Source: a bacterium | GTDB lineage: Bacteria > Eremiobacterota > Eremiobacteria > Baltobacterales > Baltobacteraceae | Assembly: GCA_021781095.1 (NCBI GenBank) | Contig: JAJXXM010000346.1 | Location: forward strand, 1-9,086 | DNA: 9,086 nt | Direction of reading: 5' to 3' | In this document: in pieces, positions 1 through 5,161 of the stretch | Numbering within the stretch: the stretch's first letter is position 1 | How the letters are laid out: each line of letters starts with the position of its first letter | The notes under the pieces: generated by a model | What the model saw: only the letters and a program-made list of their open reading frames with translations | Databases searched by the model: none | Told to the model about the DNA's origin: nothing | Made by a program: the position numbers and the translations under genes

Positions 1-472
1 GCTCGGCGGGCGTGGAGCGGAGCCGTTCGGCCGCCGAGCGATTGATGTATTCGATCTCCGGCTCGCCGTCGGGATAGCGATAGATCGTGATGCCTTCAGA
101 GAGTTCGTCGGCGTAATCGAAAACGGAGAGGCTCGCGGTCGACTCCGCCATCGAGATCGCGAGCAGCTCCAATTGCATTCGCGCACGTTCGCCGATGCGG
201 GAGTCCGCGATCCCGGGAAGCAACAGCATCCCTCGAGCGTTCGGCATAGCGAATGGAAATGACGCAGCGTCGGCGTCGATGCGCCGAGCGAGGCCCTCAA
301 GCGAGGGGGCATCGAGCGTGCCGACGAGATCGCCGATGGGGTCGCCCTCGGGGGCGAACGCTGCCTGGAGATGTGCGCTGCCGAATCGCTCCAGCAGCAG
401 CGCGGCGCGCTCTCCGCCGGCGAGCGAGGCGGCGAGCCGGAGTGCGGCCTGTTGTGGGTTATCGCCGAGCAT
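1..472 (-). CDS. PAS-domain sensor/signalling protein, N-terminal part (cut by window edge)
   Basis: The gene runs off the left edge, so only its first 157 residues are visible. Residues about 124-157 look like the start of a PAS sensor domain (EGITIYRYPDG, then IEYINRSAAERL), the usual pattern in histidine kinases, diguanylate cyclases and PAS-containing regulators. Residues 1-120 are less clear: a hydrophobic/charged helix, a short beta-rich part (GMLLLPG) and a long helix (RARMQLELLAISMAESTASL) that would fit a small, divergent GAF-like module. No transmembrane segment or signal peptide is visible, so a cytoplasmic sensor is likely. The ATG at 472 was chosen because GGAGAGG lies just upstream on the minus strand (476-481 region). 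The output domain lies outside the window, so kinase, cyclase or transcription factor cannot be decided. Confidence 0.7.
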   Translation of the reverse strand, partial: MLGDNPQQAALRLAASLAGGERAALLLERFGSAHLQAAFAPEGDPIGDLVGTLDAPSLEGLARRIDADAASFPFAMPNARGMLLLPGIADSRIGERARMQLELLAISMAESTASLSVFDYADELSEGITIYRYPDGEPEIEYINRSAAERLRSTPAE

Positions 473-515
473 GGCCTCTCCAGGCTACCCGCTTGGCTGA
501 TTTGCGAATCCTGAA

Positions 516-532
516 TTCGAACATCGTTCGAA
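516..532. promoter_or_regulatory. Palindromic candidate operator upstream of the PAS gene
   Basis: TTCGAAC-ATC-GTTCGAA is a perfect 7-bp inverted repeat with a 3-bp centre. The symmetry continues outward as GAAT/AATTC with one extra A. It lies 44 bp before the PAS gene start, where an operator could act. It resembles a Gram-positive LexA box (GAAC-N4-GTTC), but the spacer here is 3 rather than 4, so I do not call it an SOS box. No convincing -10/-35 pair could be fixed next to it. A weak minus-strand TTGTCT/TTAATT pair with 17-bp spacing exists near 637-660. Confidence 0.35.
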
Positions 533-661
533 ATTCCGTTCCGGCACGCCGGCCGACTGCTGTTCCCCCAAGTCGACGGTTCGGTGGCGGCTCGTCAAGA
601 TTCCTCGGCAGAACGAGCTGCGCCGGACTGAAATTAAGGAAATTTACAAAACTGAGACAAT

Positions 662-687
662 GCGGTCGCCTCGAACGAGGCGACCGC
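662..687 (-). terminator. Hairpin terminator of the yceI-dioxygenase operon
   Basis: GCGGTCGCCTCG and CGAGGCGACCGC form a perfect 12-bp GC-rich stem around two central bases (effectively a 10-11 bp stem with a tetraloop). It begins 4 bases after the stop codon of the minus-strand dioxygenase gene. Downstream on the minus strand the sequence is only moderately T-rich (TTGTCTCAGTTTTG), so the U-tract is imperfect. The position right after a stop codon and the stem quality make termination the natural reading. It may also insulate the PAS gene, which is transcribed in the same direction. Confidence 0.7.
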
Positions 688-691
688 TCGC

Positions 692-1471
692 TTAGGTAAA
701 GCGATATGCGGAGAGTGCCTTGCCGTAGACCGTATCGTGGTAATCGAGGCTCGCTCCGAGATCGGCGGCGCCGGCGGCGACGAAGAGCGGGACGAGATGA
801 TCCTCTTCGGGATGTGCCTCGCGCGCGTACGGTGCGCGCTCCCAATCGATGAAGCGTTCGGCGCGCACTGCTGCGGGTGCGAGCGCGGCCTCGCCGAGCC
901 ATGCATCGAACGCCGCCGCGCCGTCATCGCGGCCATCGAAGATGCGTCCGAGGTTGTGATAACTCATCCCGCTTCCGAGGATGAGCACGCCTTCGCTGCG
1001 CAGCGGCGCGAGCGCCGCGCCGATCGCGAGATGCCGCTGCGGATCGTAGCCGCTCTGGAGTGAGAGCTGAACGACGGGAATGCGCGCTTCGGGGTAGATG
1101 ACTTTGAGCGGAACGAACGCGCCGTGGTCGAGCCCACGCCGCTCGTCGCTCGCCGAGTCGATCCCGGCTGCGGCGAGGAGCTCGCGAACGCGTTGCGCGA
1201 GTTCCGGAGAGCCCGGCGCGTCGTAGCGCAGTTCGTACGTGTGCGCGGGAAAGCCGGTATAGTCGTAGATGAGCGGCGGTTGTGGGTTCGCCGTGACCGT
1301 TGGGATTTTGCGCTCCCAATGCGCGGAGATCACGAGAATCGCGCGCGGCTGCTCGGCAAGGGTCGATGGAAGCGTACGGAGGTACGCTTCCATGTTTTTC
1401 CACGGATCACCGGGCCACTCCATAAAGAAGCAAGGTCCGCCGCCATGCGGGATATAGAGTGACGGTTGCAT
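692..1471 (-). CDS. DODA/YgiD-like class III extradiol ring-cleavage dioxygenase (LigB superfamily)
   Basis: The 259-residue protein matches the length and motif order of YgiD-type 4,5-DOPA extradiol dioxygenases. These metal-dependent cytosolic enzymes open catechol rings with O2. Visible motifs are the N-terminal IPHGGGP (His9), ISAHW (His51), GLDHGAFVPL (His116), GSGMSYHNL (His172) and EDHLVPLFVAAGA (His225). By analogy with E. coli YgiD, His9, His51, His172 and His225 are the metal ligands and His116 is the catalytic acid/base. The ATG at 1471 puts the family's conserved N-terminus at residue 1; an in-frame start further upstream would only add an Arg-rich tail read through yceI. Only 5 bases separate it from the yceI stop and no strong Shine-Dalgarno is seen, so it is probably translationally coupled. 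The natural substrate cannot be told; many bacterial members have no assigned one. Confidence 0.9.
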   Translation of the reverse strand: MQPSLYIPHGGGPCFFMEWPGDPWKNMEAYLRTLPSTLAEQPRAILVISAHWERKIPTVTANPQPPLIYDYTGFPAHTYELRYDAPGSPELAQRVRELLAAAGIDSASDERRGLDHGAFVPLKVIYPEARIPVVQLSLQSGYDPQRHLAIGAALAPLRSEGVLILGSGMSYHNLGRIFDGRDDGAAAFDAWLGEAALAPAAVRAERFIDWERAPYAREAHPEEDHLVPLFVAAGAADLGASLDYHDTVYGKALSAYRFT

Positions 1472-1476
1472 TGCGG

Positions 1477-2013
1477 TTACTTCTGCGCGATCCCCTCGAC
1501 GTTGAGTTCGATACGCACTTCGTCGCCGACGAGAACGCCGCCCGTCTCCAACGCCTGGTTCCAGGTCAGGCCGAAATCTTTCCGGCTGATGGTCGTGTGC
1601 GCGGTAAATCCGATGCGGGAGTTCCCCCACGGATCGGCGGCGCGACCTTCAAAGGCGGCGTCGAGGACGACCGGACGGCTCACGCCGTGAATGGTGAGGG
1701 TGCCGTGGATTTTGAAGCTCTCTCCCGATCCTTCGACCTGCGTGCCCTTGAAGTCGATGCTCGCAAACCGTTCGGCATCGAGGAAGTCGGCGGACTTCAG
1801 ATGGGTATCGCGCTGCTCTTCACGCGTGTCGATCGACGAGACGCCGATTCGCACGTCGATATCGGCGGGGAGCGTTCCCCCTTCGGGGACCGCGAAGGAT
1901 CCGCTCACGTCGGTGAAGCGGCCGCGCACTTTGGCGAGCATCATGTGGCGAACCAGGAACTCTACTGAGGTATGGCTCGGGTCGATTGCATATTTTTCAA
2001 GGGTGCTGTTCAT
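1477..2013 (-). CDS. YceI family protein (lipocalin-like, isoprenoid-binding fold)
   Basis: The 178 residues show YceI hallmarks. The opening AIDPSHTSVEFLVRHMML is followed by KVRGRF, then IDTREEQRDTHLKSADFLDAE, LTIHGVSRPVVLD, and a closing SRKDFGLTWNQALETGG followed by LVGDEVRIELNVEG. Family members form a beta-barrel that binds long isoprenoid or lipid-like molecules; the physiological role is poorly defined. There is no signal peptide, unlike E. coli YceI, so this copy should be cytoplasmic. The ATG at 2013 has a strong Shine-Dalgarno (AAAAGGAG, 2020-2027) at good spacing. It is the first gene of a two-gene operon with the dioxygenase and is divergent from the HxlR regulator, whose likely operator lies over its promoter. 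YceI genes often sit beside redox-responsive regulators, which fits, but the functional link to the dioxygenase is inference. Confidence 0.93.
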   Translation of the reverse strand: MNSTLEKYAIDPSHTSVEFLVRHMMLAKVRGRFTDVSGSFAVPEGGTLPADIDVRIGVSSIDTREEQRDTHLKSADFLDAERFASIDFKGTQVEGSGESFKIHGTLTIHGVSRPVVLDAAFEGRAADPWGNSRIGFTAHTTISRKDFGLTWNQALETGGVLVGDEVRIELNVEGIAQK

Positions 2014-2028
2014 TTAAATCTCCTTTTG

Positions 2029-2052
2029 TGGTATAGTCACTATTGCATACCA
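2029..2052. promoter_or_regulatory. Nested inverted repeats, candidate HxlR operator
   Basis: TGGTAT-N12-ATACCA (2029-2034 and 2047-2052) encloses a second perfect repeat, ATAGT-C-ACTAT (2033-2043). It lies in the 66-bp gap between the divergent yceI operon and the HxlR gene. HxlR/DUF24 dimers bind AT-rich inverted repeats of about this span and often control a divergent neighbour. The site covers the predicted -10 of the yceI promoter, which would suit repression. That the neighbouring regulator binds here is inference. Confidence 0.5.
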
Positions 2053-2067
2053 AGAGCCTAATCTCAA
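2039..2067 (-). promoter_or_regulatory. Candidate sigma-70-type promoter for yceI-dioxygenase operon
   Basis: On the minus strand TTGAGA (2067-2062, 5 of 6 to the -35 consensus) is followed after exactly 17 bases by AATAGT (2044-2039, 4 of 6 to the -10 consensus). Transcription would begin near 2032, giving a leader of about 20 nt that contains the Shine-Dalgarno at 2020-2027. The -10 lies inside the ATAGTCACTAT palindrome. I could not place a matching promoter for the divergent HxlR gene. Confidence 0.45.
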
Positions 2068-2079
2068 GAAGGCACCCGA

Positions 2080-2469
2080 ATGTTGTATAGGAACCAAATG
2101 GAAACCAGAGGCGAGCCCGACGCATTTTCAGGAAACTGCCCCGTGCGCGAGCTGCTCGACCGGATCGCCGATAAGTGGACCACGTTGATCATCGGCATCC
2201 TCGCGCGCTCCGAAGGTGCGGTGCGCTTCGGCGAGCTGCGGCGCTCGGTGACGGGAATTTCGCAGAAGATGCTCACGCAAACGCTGCGCGATCTCGAACG
2301 CGACGGCATCGTGACGCGTACCCTCTATCCGGAGATCCCGCCGCGCGTCGAGTACTCGCTCACGCCGTTGGGGCGAACCCTCGACGAGCCGTTGAGTGCG
2401 CTCGCGCGCTGGGCCGAACGACACATGCCCGAGGTGCGCTCGGCTCAGGTGGCCTTCGACCGAAGATAG
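2080..2469 (+). CDS. HxlR-family (DUF24) winged-helix transcriptional regulator
   Basis: The 129-residue protein is a typical single-domain HxlR/MarR-like winged helix. It contains CPVRELLDRIADKWTTLII, VRFGELRRSVTGISQKMLTQ (recognition helix), LRDLERDGIVTRTLYPE, and the wing RVEYSLTPLGRTL. Cys20 is the only cysteine and sits in the conserved N-terminal CP position. In relatives such as YodB and HypR this position senses electrophiles, quinones or oxidants. With one Cys, intersubunit disulfide or S-modification is the expected switch. ATG at 2080 has GAAGG at fair distance; an internal ATG at 2098 (Met7) has AGGA well placed and is an equally good start. It is divergent from yceI-dioxygenase, so it probably controls that operon and itself. 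The inducer is unknown; a catechol/quinone compound would fit the ring-cleaving enzyme next door, but that is inference. Confidence 0.92.
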   Translation: MLYRNQMETRGEPDAFSGNCPVRELLDRIADKWTTLIIGILARSEGAVRFGELRRSVTGISQKMLTQTLRDLERDGIVTRTLYPEIPPRVEYSLTPLGRTLDEPLSALARWAERHMPEVRSAQVAFDRR

Positions 2470-2512
2470 CCGGAGGAATTCGGTTCACACGGTTTTCTTC
2501 GTTCGTTCACCG

Positions 2513-2534
2513 CGACGCTCTATGCTGAGCGTCG
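2513..2534 (+). other. Stem-loop just before the Rieske gene ribosome binding site
   Basis: CGACGCTC and GAGCGTCG make a perfect 8-bp inverted repeat around TATGCT. It lies 44 bases after the HxlR stop and 3 bases before the AGGGAG Shine-Dalgarno of the Rieske gene. No T-run follows, so it is not a classic intrinsic terminator. It could be a leader structure, an operator (TATGCT also looks like a -10 box) or a weak terminator; I cannot decide among these. Confidence 0.35.
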
Positions 2535-2549
2535 AGAGGGAGAACGATC

Positions 2550-3050
2550 GTGAACATGAGCAGAGGTGCGTCGATCGCGACGATCGCAACGGCAATAGCC
2601 GGCGGTATCGCGGCCGACGCTTTTTCGTTGGAGATCGGCGAGGCGGCGACGCCTACGGCGCCGCGTCGACGTATCGGGACGCTCGAAGAGTTGAAGGAGC
2701 GCGGAGCGATCGGTTTCGCCTATCCCGATGAGTCCTCGCCGGCGAAGGCGGTGCTCCTCGGTAACGGTGAAGTGGTCGCCTACAGCCTTATCTGCACGCA
2801 CATGGGTTGCGAGGTTGCGTATTCGCGAGAGACGGAGAGTTTTGATTGCCCCTGCCATGGAAGCGTCTTCGATGCGGCGCGTTCCGGCGCGGTCGAGCGC
2901 GGCCCGGCTCCGAGAGCGTTGCCGGAGATTCAAGTGACGAGTACCAAAGACGACGTCCTGTACGCAGTCGCGCTCTCCACACCGATTTTCGGACGCTCCG
3001 AGAGCCTCCGAGAGAACCAAACGATCTATGGAACGGTCGGCAACCGATGA
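2550..3050 (+). CDS. Rieske [2Fe-2S] protein, arsenite-oxidase small-subunit (AioB)-like
   Basis: This 166-residue protein carries both Rieske cluster motifs, ICTHMGCEV (Cys82, His84) and DCPCHGSVFD (Cys100, His103). Two extra cysteines, Cys87 and Cys102, match the disulfide of high-potential Rieske proteins. Small size, one N-terminal hydrophobic stretch (about residues 7-25, SIATIATAIAGGIAADAF) and the following molybdoenzyme gene match AioB, which passes electrons from the Mo subunit to an acceptor. AioB normally has a twin-Arg (Tat) signal; here only one Arg (MSRGAS) precedes the hydrophobic stretch, so export is uncertain. GTG at 2550 is preferred because AGGGAG ends 7-8 bases upstream; ATG at 2556 is the alternative. 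Its stop overlaps the next start as ATGA, implying coupled translation and a complex. A different Rieske-type electron carrier is the fallback reading. Confidence 0.88.
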   Translation: MNMSRGASIATIATAIAGGIAADAFSLEIGEAATPTAPRRRIGTLEELKERGAIGFAYPDESSPAKAVLLGNGEVVAYSLICTHMGCEVAYSRETESFDCPCHGSVFDAARSGAVERGPAPRALPEIQVTSTKDDVLYAVALSTPIFGRSESLRENQTIYGTVGNR

Positions 3051-5161
3051 AACGCGCGGGCTTGCTCGATCGCCTCCTGGCGACCTCCGATATCGTCGAT
3101 CTCCGCACCAGTGCGACGAGCTGTCGATTTTGCAACGTCGGGTGCGGCTACCGCGTGCTTTCGGCGCGCGCATTCGAATCCACGTTACCCGACCTGCCGA
3201 TCGTTCGCATGGAGAACGGGCGATACGTTCAGCTCGTTCCCGATGCAAAATGTCCGGTCAATGCCGGCGACTACTCGGTTCGCGGAGGCTTTCTCTCCGA
3301 GACGCTCTACCGCAGCAACGCGCCGACCCGCGACCGCCTTCGTTACCCGCTCGTGCGCGTCGGGACGCGCATGCTGCGATCGACGTGGCGGAGCGCGCTC
3401 GATCACGTCGCCGAGCGACTCAAAGCCTATCTCGACCGACATGGGCCGGCGAGCATCGGCATCTACCACGCCGACTGGTTCGGCGGCGAAAACGCCTACG
3501 CGTATATGAAACTCGCGTCGGCGCTGAAGGTGACGAATTACGATCTCAACGGGCGGCTCTGCGCCGCAACCGGATCCGCGGGCCTTTCGCGCTCGTTGGG
3601 CAACGGTGCGCACCCGTGGGCGCTCGCCGATATCGAAGCCGCCGAGACGATCGTGCTCGCCGGCGCGAATGCATCGGCGACACTCTCGGTCGTGTACGAT
3701 CGTATCGCCGCGCGGGCGCAAAGCGGCGCAAAACTCATCGTCGTCGACGTTCGCCGCACCGAGGCGGCGCGTGCGGCCGAACGATACGGAACCTTCGTTC
3801 GCATCAACCCCGGCACCGACGTCGCGTTTTACAATGCCGTCGGGCACGTGCTGCTCCAAGAAGGGCTCGATGACGAGGCGTTCGTGCGCGCTCATACCAA
3901 CGGGATCGACGAATACCGCGAGCTCGTGCTCGCGCGCTACTCACCCGAAAGCGTGGAGAAGCTCGTCGGCGTCTCTGCTGCGACGATCCGCACGGTCGCA
4001 AAGAGCATCGGCGGATCGAAGCGCACGCTCTTTCTTTCGGGCAAAGGGCTCGAACACCAGGCGCACGGGACCGACATGATCTGTTCGTTGATCGATCTCG
4101 CGTTGCTGACGGGAAACATGGGGCGCGTCGGCGGCTCCTACTCTCCGCTCGGCGGGCACCAAGGCTCGATCGTGAACCCGCCGATCGTTTCCGGTTCGCT
4201 CGGCCACGTCGGCATTCCGAACAGAACGATCTTCGAACAGCTCGACGCGATCGAGGCCGGCACGCAGAAAGCACTTCTCTGCGCGAGCGTCCAACCGCTC
4301 GTCACGCTTCCAAACGCTCGCAGAACGCGAAGCATTTTCAGCGAACGGCTCGAATTTCTCGTGGTCACCGACATCTATCCCAACGAAACGACCGCGCTCG
4401 CGCACGTCGTTTTTCCGGCAGCATCGTGGGGCGAGAGCACCTTCGTGTCGACGAATACCGAACGTCGTGCGCGTTTTTACGATGCATTCGCACCACCGCC
4501 CGGCGAGAGCAAGCCCGATTGGTACGTGCCGGCCGAACTCGGGAAACGGCTCGCCGATCCGAAAGACTTTGCGTGGAGTTCGGCTGAAGAACTCTTCGAT
4601 GAGTTCAAAGCCGGTTCGCCGTTCGCCGGCTTGAGTTACGAACGGCTCCGCGCTGCGGGCTCCGCCGGATATCAAATTCCGGTGCCGAACCCGCAATCCG
4701 AGGGCACCGAGCGGCTCTATACCGACGGCAAATTCCCAACTCCCGATGGGCGCGCGCAAATCTGGGCGCTGGAATACGCGCCGCAGCCCGAACCCCCCGA
4801 CGAGCGCTACCCGTACACCTTGGTAACCGGGCGCGAGAACGACCTCTGGCAGAGCGGATATACGTTCCGCCGCATTCCGCAACTCGTCGCGCGCTCTCCG
4901 CGCAACGTGCTCTCGATCCATCCCGAGGATGCTCGCCGCGCCTCGGTTCGCGATGGCGAGGAGGTACGCGTGCTTTCGAGGCGCGGTGCCATCGATCTCG
5001 TCGCGCGGGTGACCGAGGACGTCCCGCCGGGAGTGCTGTTCACGCTCTGGGGGTATCCCGGGAGTTTGGTGAACGAGGTGACGCTCGATGTGCGCGATCC
5101 GATCTCGCAGGAGCCCGGCTTTAAAGCGTGCGCGGTAGCGGTTCGTCCATCGGTCGGCTAG
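3047..5161 (+). CDS. AioA-like molybdopterin oxidoreductase large subunit, with atypical active-site residues
   Basis: This 704-residue enzyme belongs to the Mo-bis-MGD (DMSO reductase) superfamily. The FeS motif CRFCNVGCGY (Cys26, Cys29, Cys33) is followed by YSVRGG with Ser77 at the fourth-ligand position, as in AioA, whose cluster is 3Fe-4S. Further AioA-like blocks are GKGLEHQ, LALLTGNMGRVGG, LGGHQGS (His371), EGTERLYTDG (552-561) and LWQSGY (near 601). The strip NGRLCAATG (168-176) instead resembles nitrate reductases and formate dehydrogenases, with Cys172 where their Mo-ligand Cys/Sec lies and where AioA has Ala. Start at 3047 overlaps the Rieske stop (ATGA); longer in-frame starts would read through the Rieske gene. 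No Tat signal is present, as expected if the small subunit carries it. It is about 120 residues shorter than AioA. Substrate unknown; arsenite looks unlikely. Confidence 0.9.
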   Translation: MKRAGLLDRLLATSDIVDLRTSATSCRFCNVGCGYRVLSARAFESTLPDLPIVRMENGRYVQLVPDAKCPVNAGDYSVRGGFLSETLYRSNAPTRDRLRYPLVRVGTRMLRSTWRSALDHVAERLKAYLDRHGPASIGIYHADWFGGENAYAYMKLASALKVTNYDLNGRLCAATGSAGLSRSLGNGAHPWALADIEAAETIVLAGANASATLSVVYDRIAARAQSGAKLIVVDVRRTEAARAAERYGTFVRINPGTDVAFYNAVGHVLLQEGLDDEAFVRAHTNGIDEYRELVLARYSPESVEKLVGVSAATIRTVAKSIGGSKRTLFLSGKGLEHQAHGTDMICSLIDLALLTGNMGRVGGSYSPLGGHQGSIVNPPIVSGSLGHVGIPNRTIFEQLDAIEAGTQKALLCASVQPLVTLPNARRTRSIFSERLEFLVVTDIYPNETTALAHVVFPAASWGESTFVSTNTERRARFYDAFAPPPGESKPDWYVPAELGKRLADPKDFAWSSAEELFDEFKAGSPFAGLSYERLRAAGSAGYQIPVPNPQSEGTERLYTDGKFPTPDGRAQIWALEYAPQPEPPDERYPYTLVTGRENDLWQSGYTFRRIPQLVARSPRNVLSIHPEDARRASVRDGEEVRVLSRRGAIDLVARVTEDVPPGVLFTLWGYPGSLVNEVTLDVRDPISQEPGFKACAVAVRPSVG

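Noticed and set aside
516..532. LexA/SOS box
   Set aside because: The half sites are GAAC and GTTC but the spacer is 3 instead of 4 bases, and no DNA-damage gene is adjacent.
1472..1630. Upstream in-frame extension of the dioxygenase (53 extra residues)
   Set aside because: The extension is an Arg-rich out-of-frame reading of yceI; the family N-terminus (LYIPHGGGP) begins right after the ATG at 1471.
2846..3046. Upstream in-frame extension of the molybdoenzyme (67 extra residues)
   Set aside because: It reads through the Rieske cluster region in another frame; the ATGA overlap at 3047 gives a natural start.
2550..5161. Bona fide arsenite oxidase (aioBA)
   Set aside because: Overall architecture fits, but three of four arsenite-site residues appear replaced and a Cys occupies the Ala199 position; no arsenic-related gene is nearby.
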